DNA from: Chamaelirium japonicum
Taxonomy: Eukaryota > Streptophyta > Magnoliopsida > Liliales > Melanthiaceae
Direction of reading: 5' to 3'
DNA: 64,000 bases
Assembly: GCA_947650365.1 (NCBI GenBank)
Contig: OX393554.1
Coordinates: forward strand, 39,715,200-39,779,199
Positions 22,605-33,714 of the stretch are shown in pieces. How positions within the stretch are numbered: the stretch's first letter is position 1; each line of letters begins with the position of its first letter. The notes under the pieces were generated by a model. That model was given only the letters and a program-made list of their open reading frames with translations, searched no databases and was not told the origin of the DNA. The position numbers and the translations under genes are program-made.

Positions 22605-25015
22605 TGTTGAGATCCGAGGCTCTCGAACAGTGGAACACGACGAGCGTAGAAGCACCACGGCGGAGACGACCATCGACAAGACCGAGCAATAAGAGAAGAA
22701 CAAGCAAAACAACATCCAAGAAAATTCCAGTAACGACCGATTGATGGATTTACTAGTATGAGGAAAATCCGAGTACAATTACAATTGTCTCTACCGAAAC
22801 CCTTATACATCCACAAAGAGATCCCACCTTGAGAGAAGAGAATCCGCAGCCCTACACCCCTTGGAACAAGAAGAAAACCCTTCCCGAAACCTCACCGGTC
22901 TCCAATGGTTTCCTCTCCCTCTTCCTTGGTGATGACCCCCTTCTAATCTCTCCCTTAGGTTGCCCTTGTGCCTTTGAGATAATCCATGATACTTTAGGTT
23001 CATCCTAGTATCTCCCTTTTATAGGGTTACATTCATATCCGACTTGTAAAAGGAGTCCCACGAGTAGACGTAGGTGAAAACGCGTCACCCGCGTGTTATT
23101 AGCCATAGTCGTGCGCACAACCCAACCTGTCTTCTCACTCGACTTTTTTGTCGATGCCATTTGTGCGCACGACTCTTCCTGGCCGACCCTTCCTTGCTCC
23201 CGAAGCTCCGTCTTTCATCGTTTCTTCGCGCACGAACCTTAGAGTTGTATACGGCTTGTTTGGAGCCATATCTTCAACAATCTCCATCTTGTCTTCATAA
23301 CAAGATGTAAGCATCTCCATGTGCCAAATCTCTATCTCCTGATTGTCGTCGCGTCTTTGCCCCCACATCGGGAGTCCAATTACCAAACTTGGTGATTGCC
23401 GAAGTCTTTCGACTTGGCCGTCCTCCTGATCAACCTTGCCTTTGAGCATACTCCACCTATACCCTTGTTCTTCACCGAACACCATGCATGTGCCACCGCT
23501 CTCCTGACTATTGCCATGATCCTAGAAGCTCTAATAGTTGTCTGTCGATGACTCTGCCGTAAACCATGACCATTGATTCGCTCTGTGACGCTGCCTGCAA
23601 CCATCGCTCTCAAGCAGTTGAGTCCACTGCCACCATCACCGTCGTCGAATTTTTCCTGCCATCCATTGACAACCATCGCACCCTACTAAACCATAGGTAT
23701 GCCCGTGGCCGTGCCTGCCGCAACTGCGCCCGTCAGCACCCACATCGCCCGTCGGTGATCCGCACCGGTGCCCGTCGACACCTCTGCCAGTCGCTCATCG
23801 GCAACCCATATCAGTCCGCTCGGCGGCGGTTGAACACGATGCCGTCATCGAATCATGTGCTATCGAGGTGCTTTCCCTCGATCCAGGCACCCACACATAC
23901 CGTGCCATCTTGACTTACTGCCATGATCTGTCAAGCCCTGGAGTAGGTGCCTTGACTGCACCCGCCTCCCGGCCAACGCCTTCGGTGTCTCGAACCTCCC
24001 CGAGGGAGGAGGTGCTCGACTGCAACCTCCCCCTGGAAGTCTCCTCCAAAGATCCGAACCTCTCGAAGATCACTGGACCGTGCCTCTCCCAACCGTGCCC
24101 TTCGCCTGGGGCGCCGGTTGTTGTCGCCAACAAGCCTCCCGGGAGATAAGGTGCTAGACCGCAACCTCTCCCTGAGCCTCTGGCTTCCTTCTAGAGTGCC
24201 ACTCTTGGGTCCTCCGTCACACCACATGCGTCTCAACCCCCTTTCCTCAGTCTTCCTTGCTCTACGCCATCAAACTAGAGCCTCCTTGGATCTCCCAATA
24301 ATAGCTCTAATACCAATTTATTGAGATCTGAGGCCCTCGCGCAGCAGAACACGACGAGCGTAGAAGCACCACGGTGAAGATAACCACCGACAAGACCGAG
24401 CAATAAAAGAAGAACAAGTAAAACACCCAAGAATTTCGACAACGATTGATCGATGGATTTACTAGTATGGGGAAAACCCAAGATCAATTACAATTGTCTC
24501 TACCCAATCCCTCATATACCCACAAAGATATTCCACTTTGAGAGAAGAGAAACCACAGCCCTATACCCTTTGGAACAAGAAAAAACCTTCCCAAAACCCC
24601 ACCGATCTCCAATGGTTTCGCCTCCCTCTACTTTGGTGATGGCCACGTTCTAATCTCTCCCTTAGGTTGCTCTTGTACCTTTGAAAAATCCATGATACCC
24701 TAGGTCCATCCTAGAACCTCCCTTTTATAGGGTTATATTCGTATCCGACTTGGGGAAAAAGTCCCTCGAGTAGACGCAGGCCAAAACACGTCATCCGCGT
24801 GCTGCCAGCCACAGTCGTGCGCACGACCTGAGGAGGTCGTGCGCATGACCCGACCCATCTTCTCGCTCGACTTTTCTATTGATGCTAGTCGTGCACATGA
24901 CCTGACCGTCGTGCGCATGACTCTTCCTGGCCGACTCGAAGCTCCGTCTTTCGCCATTTCTTCGCGCACGAACCTTGGAGTTGTATGCGGCTTGTTTGGA
25001 GCTAAATCTTCAACA
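22605..25015 (-). mobile_element. Complete non-autonomous LTR retrotransposon with 5-bp target duplication
   Basis: Two direct repeats, 22,605-23,279 and 24,319-25,015, start TG(T/A)TTGAGATC and end TCTTCAACA. They share CAGAACACGACGAGCGTAGA-type blocks throughout, with clear divergence. ATGAC lies immediately before the left repeat and immediately after the right one, a perfect 5-bp target site duplication. AGCTCTAATACCAA (24,303-24,316), next to the right repeat, is the reverse complement of a tRNA-iMet primer-binding site. TCTCCATCTTGTC next to the left repeat is the reverse complement of a polypurine tract. The element therefore reads on the minus strand. The ~1.04 kb interior encodes no recognisable gag or pol, so it must have been mobilised in trans. 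Confidence 0.9.
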
Positions 25016-25590
25016 ATGACCTACCTGTTTTACTAATTTTTCCTTTCGTTCTTACCTATCAACTGCTGCTTACTTTTTTATGCCCAGGATTTATTCTTCA
25101 ATTGAAGAGAGGAATAAACCTTTACTTGCTTTCTTTTTTCGGCGGGATAATTATGGCTCAATCATTTTTGGATTTATCTTGAATCTTGCACATAAAATCG
25201 ATGGCGACCCGACTCTTTTTCTTGTCTGTCGGATCGAGGGATCGGCGCAGATCCACGCGTAAGTAGACGTCATACGCAACCTCCCCCTGCGCAAGGCGGT
25301 CTTTCTTTCCTTTTTCTTTCTTTTCGTTCCTTTTCTTTCTTTTCTTTCCTTTTCTTTCTTTTCCTTGCATGGTCGGCCACCCCCTACCCGTGGGTAGGGG
25401 GTTCGGGTTTCAAGAGTGGGGCCGGGTGGGCCCCACTTGGGGATGGGCCCACCCGGCCTCTTGTTAGGTGAGGGTCGAGTCCAGTGTCCCCCTGTGAGTC
25501 AAAGCATGTGTGTCGAGTTCGGGTCCGGGTCTGAGTGCGTGTCGAGTTGCATGCGCATAGGTGCATGCGAGTTGGGTTCGGGTTAGACAC
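25016..25590. other. Non-genic stretch
   Basis: Flank of the LTR element. It contains a TTTTCTTTCC-type polypyrimidine tract (25,300-25,365) and a CCCCTACCCGTGGGTAGGGG palindrome (25,381-25,400). No gene supported. Confidence 0.5.
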
Positions 25591-25599
25591 AATTTGTGT

Positions 25600-25766
25600 G
25601 TCTACAGGGTCTTACCGGTCTTATTGGGTCTATCCGTTTATTGGCGGGTCGGGTAGGGGTTTAGGATCTAGACACAATTAGTCAACGGGTCGGGTCCGGG
25701 TCTAGGGGTTTTGGACATGACCCGAAACTAGACCCGACACGACCCGACCCGTTGACACCCCTAGTT
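25600..25766. repeat. Fragment of the GGGTCGGGTC dispersed hAT-like family
   Basis: Contains GGGTCGGGTCCGGGTCTAGG and ends TTGACACCCCTAG, the terminal pattern of the family seen complete at 50,837-51,313. Only one end is present. Confidence 0.6.
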
Positions 25767-25838
25767 ACTGGAGTTAACATAGTCCATGATACCATAAGTT
25801 GTCAAGTATCGTATGGTGGCCAGACCATCAGTCCGGAA

Positions 25839-26601
25839 TAGGGGTGTTCATGGTTCGGTTTTTTGATAAATTTGGAACCGAACCGGAGTTGATCGGTTCT
25901 CTAGAAAATGAAACCGAACCAAACCATTCCTTCGTAAAAACCGAATGAAACCAAACCGAAAAAATTCAGTTTGTTTTGGTTCGGTTCTGTGGGTCTTTCA
26001 AATTGCTCGATAGTCTCAATATCACCTCCTCGACTCTTTCCAAATACTTGATTGACAAAAATAATGAGATTGAATTAGCAGTGAACATCCAACCAAATGT
26101 TCTTGAATTGATAGTAAGGTGTGAATGGCTGAGCTGCTGAGTTGGTTCAAATTTCACTTTTAAATCTTTAACTTTGGGTGCTGCTATTCGCCCCCACAGA
26201 ATTACTAGCAACACCCTTAACTTTTCACTTTGAGATATTTCATAAGTTTGGACTTGGGGTACTAGTAATTATGTGGGTGCAAATAGCAACACCATTCACT
26301 TTCCAGTTTTATCACACGGTTGAACACTTAAAAGTATTGAATGCACCGAAAGATGATGATTGGGGTCACCACCATGTAATGTACAATATTAGTGAGACTG
26401 TACAGTAGTAACTACTGAGGGAGTACTACTAATGGTTCGGGTTAAAAAACTCACAATCCAAAACCGAACTGATCTTGGCGGGTTTTTTTTTTTCCCGGAA
26501 CTGGATCAAATCGAACGGTCAAAAATACCCGATCCAAACCGAACCAAATAGACCGATTTTTTTCGGTTCGGTGGGTCAACCCGAACCGATGAACACCCCT
26601 A
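25839..26601. mobile_element. hAT-like non-autonomous TIR element
   Basis: Starts TAGGGGTGTTCATGGTTCGG and ends with its imperfect inverse (CCGAACCGATGAACACCCCTA). The flanks GTCCGGAA and GTCTGAAC agree at five of eight positions, which would fit an old 8-bp hAT target duplication. Inside, GTGCTGCTATTCGCCCCCAC (near 26,178) and GTGGGTGCAAATAGCAACAC (near 26,273) form a second, shorter hairpin that may be a nested MITE. No transposase is encoded. Confidence 0.6.
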
Positions 26602-26812
26602 GTCTGAACTAAGGGACATCTATTCAGCTGTCGGGCTGACTACCATCAGACGTGATCCCCTAAGGTGTCCCGTGCGGCTACGTGGTGAAACCGATGCATC
26701 GAGCACCATCTGTCGAGATTGAGTGGCATTCACTTGTAAGTTGCCCACCATCGGACGGTTCTGATACACAAGGACCGCCACCTTACGGCACGAGATCTCT
26801 TAGGGTCCGTTC

Positions 26813-27152
26813 TTTTGACGAGATATAAATGGGATGAAAAATTCATTTGCTTGAGACATTCATAAACAAGGACAATGATGTCTCTCGAAATTAAATATCT
26901 TTTGTTCGTTTCGACTGGATAAATCAATCTAAATTTTCAACTGATCAAATAGATTTTGGCAAATAATATCTTGCTCGTGATGGGCAATTTAAGTCCGACC
27001 ATTTTTTTTATGGGACTCTAATGTGCCACCAAAGTTGAAAACAAAAAAAGAAATATAAGAAAATCATTTATTCGGGACATTTGACAAAAAAACAAGGCAC
27101 AAAATGAGATTGTCTGGATAAATCAATGTCCAACCTAATTGACGAACAGACC
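26813..27152. mobile_element. Possible hAT-like MITE
   Basis: Left end TAGGGTCCGTTCTTTTGACG and right end TTGACGAACAGACCTA are imperfect inverted repeats. The interior is AT-rich and non-coding. No convincing target duplication. Confidence 0.35.
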
Positions 27153-27264
27153 TAGTCCCATTGATTGGGAAAATTTTCTGCACATTCGGAGTGCCCTTCA
27201 ACCATTGCCCATAGCCTATCAGCACACTCCAAGTGCTGGGGGCCACTACCCCCGTGTGCTGGGG

Positions 27265-27736
27265 CCTGTTACCGTCCGGCGACGCCTCCTTTGTGTCAAT
27301 GGGCCGCACCGCCGGTCGCTTCCACCTCGTCTGCGGACCCAACGGGATCCCCTTCCATGGCCTTCCGGCTCAACCTCCCCGCATCCGGCGAGCGCGTCCG
27401 GGGGGAGCTCTAAGCTGTCTCTGCCGAGGGGATCCCCCGCATGGACGAGCCCGAGGGCACCCGCCGCAGCCACTACGAGCGACTCCCCCTCCTCGTCATC
27501 CTACGGCGGCGGCGGAGGCGGAGGTGGAGGTGGAGGGGAGGAGATCGAGAAGGAGGTACAGGCGGAGGCTTACTTTGCTGACCGGAGCTACGCGGAGTAG
27601 ATTTGGGGGAGTAGCGCACGATTGCACGAAGTGAAGGAGCTCTGCTCTCCTCTTCCGAGGCGGCAGGGAGGGTCTACGTTAAGCCGCCAGCCAGGCTGCG
27701 GGACACCACATTCCTCGACCACATCCGGATCTCTTG
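27265..27736 (+). pseudogene. AIG2-like/GGCT-like pseudogene (broken paralogue of 35,058-35,633)
   Basis: The nucleotide sequence follows the intact gene downstream closely from its codon ~27 (TCCGGCGACGCCTCCTTTGT) to near its end (CGACCACATCCGGATCT). The first ~26 codons, including the catalytic-fold YGTL loop, are missing. A 10-bp insertion after the GIPF codons shifts the frame, the Tyr70 codon is TAA, and a later Glu codon is TAG. The Gly-rich coding repeat is shorter than in the intact gene. The parent gene is intronless, so DNA duplication and retroposition cannot be separated by intron loss; no poly(A) is seen. Confidence 0.88.
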
Positions 27737-27787
27737 ATTCACTTATCCCCATGCAAGAGTTTCACCGAATAAAATAATATTAAAAAA

Positions 27788-28703
27788 GGGAAATATTATT
27801 CATACCCCATAAATCTGTAATTAGCCCCCATTTCCAACAAACTTGAATACACCCCATATTTTTTTTTCATACCCCATTCCTATCCCAAAAATACCCTTCC
27901 ACCTTACACCCCACCTTCAATACACCCCAGTTAAATGTCCCGCCCCAACTTGATTATACCCCAATCAAACACATACCCCCTTAAATATACCCCAATTATA
28001 TGCACTCTTGAATACACCCCACTCTTAAATAAACCCATGCACAAGTAGAGCTGCAACTTGGGCGGGCCAACCTGAACCAACCCGAGTCCAACCCGAACCC
28101 AATCTGAATTTGGGCGGGCTAATCCGAGCCCAACCCGAATCATTTCTCCTCGACCCGACAGGACCCGACACGAAGTTAGCGGGTCGATACTATAATATAT
28201 AATACCAGTGGGTCTTTCGGGTCAGGTCGGGTCAAGTCGGATCGGGTCAACTGAATAGATCCGGATGGTAAACGGGTCTTACCGGGTCTTATCGTGTCTA
28301 CCTGTTTATTAGCGAGTCGGGTACGGGTTTAGGGTCTAGATTAGTTAAACGGGTCGGGTCCGGGTCTAGGGGTTTTGGACACGACAAGAAACTAGACACG
28401 ACACGAACCCGACACGACACGACTCATTGCCACCCCTAGCTGCAACTTGGGCGGGCCAACCCGAACCCAACCCGACTTTGGGCGGGTTAACCCGAACCCA
28501 CCCCGCACAACCCGACGGGTTGGGCGTGGGCTAAGTTTAAACGAACATTGGGTTGGGTTGGGGTACAAAAGACGCTGAGCAGGGACTTTGGGGTATAAAA
28601 AAAAGGGCATTGTTGGTATTAAAGGATTGTTGAGTAAGTTATTGAGAAACGCTAGGGATAAGGGGGCTAATTACAGATTTTTGGGGTAGGAATAAAATTT
28701 CCC
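27788..28703. mobile_element. TIR element A (CATACCCC...TCTGTAATTAGCCCC family)
   Basis: Left terminal sequence GGGAAATATTATTCATACCC runs on to TCTGTAATTAGCCCC (27,788-27,829). It is mirrored by GGGGCTAATTACAGATTTTT...ATAAAATTTCCC (28,662-28,703), giving ~42-bp terminal inverted repeats. The interior holds a nested GGGTCGGGTC-type element (28,140-28,440): GCTGCAACTTGGGCGGGCC flanks it on both sides as a duplicated phrase. No transposase. Related copies are at 29,596-31,828 and, partial and inverted, 33,715-34,270. Confidence 0.7.
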
Positions 28704-28713
28704 TTAAAAACAG

Positions 28714-28936
28714 GATAAATCACACATAAACCCCTATAGTTTGACTGATTATTTCTTACACTCCTCCTGTTTAAAATCCTTCAAATACCTCCTTATAGTT
28801 TGAAAAATACATCACTTGCACCCCTCCAAAGGGTCTGTTTGTGGGTTTTCAAACTATGGAGATAAATTTGTAGGATTTTAAACATGAGAGTGTGTGATAA
28901 TCAGTCAAACTAAAGGGGATCTATTTGTAATTTATC
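28714..28936. mobile_element. Long-TIR MITE
   Basis: GATAAATCACACATAAACCCC at the left and GGGGATCTATTTGTAATTTATC at the right begin imperfect inverted repeats of about 65 bp (AGTTTGACTGATTATTTCTT against GATAATCAGTCAAACT). Sits directly against element A. Same structural class as 3,843-4,093. Confidence 0.65.
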
Positions 28937-28944
28937 AAAAAAAA

Positions 28945-29590
28945 AGGGGCCTTAGTAATCCGTCCTCGCAAAAAGATCCTTTAAGTCTAAGTCCTTTTGA
29001 AATGTTGTGGACGGAATTGCCCTCCACAGTATTTTGAATTTTATTTGAAATGCCACCGAACCAGTGAAACCCCCGCTCCCCCTCCGTCACCAGACCTAAC
29101 CGAACCCCTGCCCCCCCTCTCCCTCGCCGCCACTGGACCTAACCGAACTCCCCCACCGCCGCCACGACCGCCGAAGCTAACCGAACCCTCCCCCCTCCTC
29201 CCCCACGACCACCGGACCTAACCGAACCGCCGCCAATGCTGGACCTAACCACCCCCCCCCCCCCACCCCACCCCAACCTAATCTACAGGCCATGGGATGA
29301 ACCATAGACCTAGGATTTCTTAACCTAAAACCGAAAGGTCAAGATCGTCGGTGTCGAGAGCTAGGTCGTCGGGGGTTGAGCTCGTCGGGGTTGAGCGCGA
29401 GGTCGCCGGAGTTCTTGCTCGTCGGTGTCGAGGTCGGGGTCGTCGCTGCCACCGGAGCTGCTAGAGAGATGGGAGAAAACCAGGTAGGCTCGGATTTACC
29501 AAAAAAGGCAGGGACCTTAGACAAAATGAAATGTTTGGAGGTCTTGTTCAGGATGGATCTGTTTTCAGGACCTTAGGCATATTAGTCCAA
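28945..29590. repeat. C-rich dispersed repeat, related inverted copy at ~34,310-34,990
   Basis: CCCTCCGTCACCAGACCTAACCGAACCC-type sequence occurs here and, on the other strand, around 34,660-34,880. Ends resemble each other as imperfect inverted repeats (GTCCTCGCAAAAAGATCC / GGATCTGTTTTCAGGAC). Homopolymer C runs lie near 29,250. The P-rich frames are compositional. Confidence 0.45.
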
Positions 29591-29910
29591 AACAAAGGAA
29601 AATTTAATTCACACCCCAAAAATCTGTAATTAGCCCCTTATCCCTTTCGTTTCTCAAAACTTACTAAAAAGCCTCTATAATTCCGGTTATATCCTTTTGT
29701 ACCCGACATCCCAAATCAAAAACCCTTAGGCTCGTCATTACCAATGAGAGCGGGAGCGACAGCGGCAGCGGGGCTGTGGCGTCCGTCATCGGCAGCGGTT
29801 GCAGGGCAGCAAGACTCGAAAAATCTCAACCCTAATTTCGATCGACTCTTGTAGTGGAGAAAGGAAAGGATTTAGGAGTGGAGAAAGAAGAGGATCTAGC
29901 TTGGGGGAAA

Positions 29911-30019
<109 letters not shown>

Positions 30020-30338
30020 TTGTTTCTTTAGAGCTTTATCTCCTTTGAGATAAGAAGCTCAAGAATACGAAGGGATCCCATCGGATTTTGTCCAGGAGAT
30101 GAATTGGGTTAACGTGACAACCCATCCCTCGAAGCTTCCAACCGCCATCGACTGCGGCCATGACATGCCATGGAAGTGGTGGAATCGGCGGATGAGTTTG
30201 ATTGGGTCAGAGGAGAGCACGAGGCCGAAGGGCTTGGTGATGGTGTCATCCTCCATCGCAATCGATCTCCATGGATCATTTAACTAGGGTGTAAGGTAGA
30301 AGGGGTGTAAGGTAGAAGGGTATTTTTGGGATAAAAAT

Positions 30339-31755
30339 GGGGTATGATCAAACTTTTTTTTTTTTTGGTAGGAACTACGGGGGTTCTATTTATGGCGCCG
30401 CAACCCTGCGAAAAGGAAGTGAACTATTGTGGGGGAAAATCTTCGTGCCGACCCGAAGACTTTCGCAGCACCAGTCAATTGGAGTTGAAATAGAAGATCG
30501 TTGTTTGATCTGTTGTTGAGGTTGCCTCTCGCAGTATACAGGCAGAGAGAGAGAGATGCAATCAGAGAATTGACGCGAGAGATGTGATCTCGGAGTTCAG
30601 CCGAAGCCTACGTCTCCGTGCTATAGGGAGCAACCCGAATTCACTAACACTTGTATCGAAGTGATCTCGACAGGCCGAGTATCACTGAAGTCACCCTTTA
30701 CCTCTTCAAAGAGAAGATGAAGATTAAAGAGAAGGGAAAGGATGTGAAGTTGGAAATTCCAGAGCTCTGGTTTTAGAACTGAGAGTTCGATCCATTTACA
30801 TTCGAAGGCTCTGCTATTTATAGGATTCTCTGGGAGGAATTCCGGGGTAAATGGCGGTTTCTGCTGTCGTATCTGGGGATCCTCCAGGTAAGGCTGGTGG
30901 GTCCTGCTGTTGTCTTCGGGGGCCCACCAGGCAAGGCCGGTGGGTCCCGCTGTTGTCTTCGGGGGCCCACCAGGCAGGGCCGGTGGGTCCCGCTGTTTGC
31001 AGACTTCTTGCCAAAATTTGCACCCACAACTATAATTTTCTAGCTGTCTCATCTCCGAAAGCACTAGAGATGAAATACAGCTAGGGATAGAAAAGGAGGA
31101 AAAAGCTACATGATTTCTTAGAGAAAATTTAGCCAACCCATCAGCACAGCCATTCTGTTCCCTTTGAACGTGGAAAAATTTGCACATCACAAAAGAACGA
31201 GCATAGAGCCTGAAGTCGGATATAATGTTCTGTATCCGCCATGGAGAAGAAAGATCTCCATCCGACAGGATGTTAATAAGAACTTGATTATCACCTTCCA
31301 CTACCATCGAGGAGATTTCAAGTTTGCTTAGGGTCTGAAGCCCTAAGAGGATCGCACGAGCCTCAATCTCGATGGGTACACAACCCCCAAGAAATAGCCC
31401 ATTCAGAATAGATATGGGCGTCGTCACTGTTGCGAACGATGATTCCCACCGCGGCTTCGCCGTTGCCTATCGCTCCATCGACATTGACTTTCAACGTATC
31501 TCAGTCAGGTGGTAGCCAGTGTGAGGGGTGAGGTGCCGGGCCCCGAGAATGGGCAGATAAGAGATCTTTAAACAGAATATTGGAGACCAAAATGACTTAT
31601 TCTGGTTTGAGTTGTTCTCGATCGAAAATCCACCGATTTCTCGCTTTCCAAATGTTCCATAGGATGAGAGCGGTATAGCTGAAAGGGGCTACCTTAGAGT
31701 ATTCTGGAGACAGCAGCTTGTTAATCCATTGAAATAAAGCGGGGTATGATCAAAC
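30339..31755 (-). mobile_element. 5'-truncated LINE with RNase H domain, poly(A) and 15-bp target duplication
   Basis: GGGGTATGATCAAAC occurs at 30,339-30,353 and again at 31,741-31,755. Immediately inside the left copy is T13 (30,354-30,366), the poly(A) tail of a minus-strand element. Reading leftwards from 31,740, broken frames give ALILWNIWKARNRWIF, the tail of the LINE reverse-transcriptase zinc-binding region. KVNVDGA and the plant LINE RNase H motifs EARAILLGL, VEGDNQVL and HVQREQNGCADGLAK follow. A frameshift near 31,427-31,440 and a stop before DTLKVNVDG kill it. Below ~31,010 the sequence changes to three ~51-bp repeats (GGGCCCACCAGGCAAGGCCG type) and then LTR-like DNA (30,530-30,820), so the copy is chimeric. 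Confidence 0.88.
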
Positions 31756-31939
31756 AAAGCGGGGTGTTTTCAAGTTTGTTCGAAATGGAGGTTAAATACA
31801 GATTTTTGGGTGGTGAATAAAATTTCGCAAAAAAAAATCAGTGTCGGCAGGTCCAGCAAAGGGGACAAGTCAACGTCGGCAAATAGTCACTGACCAATCT
31901 CACATGATAATTTGCAAAAAAAAATAAAAAATCTCACAT

Positions 31940-32045
31940 GACACATTACGTGGTATCCACTCTATCCACCACGTGTCCTACAGCCAACGTAGCTTACGTG
32001 TTACGGAACGAATTCTGCCAGCAGTTACGGCAACGTGTCAGTACC
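31940..32045 (+). promoter_or_regulatory. Cluster of ACGT-core motifs upstream of the small gene
   Basis: TTACGTGG (31,946-31,953), CCACGTGTCC (31,969-31,978, a G-box/ABRE form), AACGTAG (~31,986), TTACGTGTTA (~31,994) and CAACGTGTCA (32,031-32,040) lie within 100 bp. They are 130-230 bp upstream of the ATG at 32,176. Multiple ABRE-type elements are typical of plant promoters controlled by abscisic acid or osmotic stress through bZIP factors. A CT-rich leader (32,088-32,150) follows. Function is inferred from motif content. Confidence 0.6.
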
Positions 32046-32175
32046 TCTACGGAGAGAACTTCCATAAGAACAGGGCCACAGATCATCTCTCCCTCTCTCT
32101 CTCTCTCTCTCCATCTTCTCCTCTCTCTCTAGATCTCTCTCTCTCTCTAGCTTAACAGTTATCTCAACGTCGACG

Positions 32176-32452
32176 ATGAAGGTAAGACTTCTATGCTCAT
32201 ATATATTTTAGTACTGTCTTACGGTCTCACACCCCTCTGTTATGGTCATAGGGCACCGAGAACCCCACCACCACGGCGCCCACCGCCGCTGCTGCCACCA
32301 CAACTCCTCCGTCAAGTGAAGGAGGGAATGAGACGAAGGTGGTCGAGACGGTGGATTACCGGTCTCCCGCCGGGCCTGGACCGGTCGAGGAGAAGCAGGT
32401 GGAGGTGGTTCATGAGATCCTTCCCGTCTCCACCAATGGGAAGCGAGAATAA
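32176..32452 (+). CDS. Small 68-residue protein of unknown function, one intron
   Basis: I do not recognise the family. The model has exon 1 as just ATGAAG (32,176-32,181), a GT-AG intron of 70 bp (32,182-32,251), and exon 2 at 32,252-32,452 ending in TAA. The protein starts MKGTENPTTTAPTAAAA, is Thr/Ala/Pro-rich at the N-terminus and acidic-hydrophilic later. It contains VVETVDYRSPAGPGPVEEKQ and ends in NGKRE. It has no membrane span or signal peptide. Support for a real gene: a CT-rich 5' leader, an ACGT-motif promoter, consensus splice sites, a two-codon first exon that no ab initio search would favour, and an AATAAAAAAG downstream near 32,767. The hydrophilic composition and promoter suggest a stress-related role, which is inference. 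Exon 2 is GC-rich against AT-rich flanks. Confidence 0.65.
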
Positions 32453-32953
32453 CTCAATAGTTTGGGCAAGATCAAGGGACTGGCCCCGATCTTGAACTTT
32501 TAGATGGTCTAATAACTGGAATTTTATCCTTTTAGATAATACATAACTAATAGGTAACTTTATGTTCTTGATCGTGTGTGCCCGAGGGCTAGCTGCATGG
32601 GTGGATCGGAGGAGAATCGGAGAGATTGTATAACTTGGATCCGATGGAGGAAGAACGTGATACTTATTCTCGGTCCTCGTGGTACTGGTTCTTGATGAAT
32701 CTTCGTGTCGTACTTGATTTTTCTTAGAAGCTCTGTAATCATATAAGTATGTTCTTGTTTGGTGTTAATAAAAAAGTTTTCATACTCCCCTGATTATGGA
32801 TTAGCCATGATTTGCTTGACCTTGTATTTTATAGCCAATTTTCTTCTCTTTCTTATTTCTTTATTTGTGGCGTATTAGATCTTTTGAAACTAACCCTTTG
32901 ATTGGAGATCCGCCACCGTGTTGGGGGAGACCCCCAAATCCCTAACAGGGGTA

Positions 32954-33225
32954 AAATCTTGGGCTCCGTTTGGTAGCCGAAAAATTTTATTAAAGGAAAG
33001 GAAGGTCTTTCCCCTCCCGAGGGGAAAGTCTTTCCTCCTAGGAGTGGGAGGAAAGAGAATCCCCTAGCACTTTCCCCCCGATTACACTAACATGGGGATA
33101 CTTTAGGTATAAAAGTATTATGATTTATGTTCACTTTTTTCTGCTGCCAAACACGTCTAACATCACTTTAGGGGGGGAATTATCTCCCTTTCCCATCAAT
33201 TTCCAACTACCAGACGCGGTGGAGT
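32954..33225. mobile_element. Possible MITE
   Basis: CTCCGTTTGGTAG at the left and CTACCAGACGCGGTG at the right are imperfect inverted repeats. The interior has inverted GGAAAG / CTTTCC blocks. There is no coding capacity and no clear target duplication. Confidence 0.35.
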
Positions 33226-33714
33226 GGGAAGACTGGTCAAGGAGCGAGAAGAAGGAACTGTGGGGTGGCGGTAAAATCACTCCACACCTCCTGTATATAC
33301 ATCAATGAGTAATGATCTCAGGGCTCCTATAAAAACAGATCGTTAGCACCAAGGACCATATGATTCGGAATCAACGGTCATGATACATATGATGTCTGCC
33401 ATTGATGAAAGTGTCCTTGTGCATCGCAGTCGTTACTTCATCACCGCACGGCCTTGGATATCACATCAATCCAAGCTAAGTGATTTATTTGGAAAATAGT
33501 TTGATCCGGGAATTGCTCCAGATGCTTAGTGATGTGTTTGGATTGTTCACTGAAAACTAGTGGGTCGTCTGATCTAAACTTCACACAAACTATATATCTG
33601 TGCATGTCACCAATACCCTTTTTATACATCATAAGACTGCTCCATTTCTTGTTCAGATTAGGGGTGTAAATGTACAAATCCGATAATCGATCCAATAATA
33701 TCGGTTTTAAAAAA

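Noticed and set aside
27139..27634. 133-153-codon frames as independent genes
   Set aside because: They lie over the AIG2-like pseudogene in shifted frames; the homologous frame is interrupted by an insertion and stops.
30814..31084. Proline/tryptophan-rich repeat protein on the minus strand
   Set aside because: It comes from three 51-bp direct repeats inside the inactive LINE copy.
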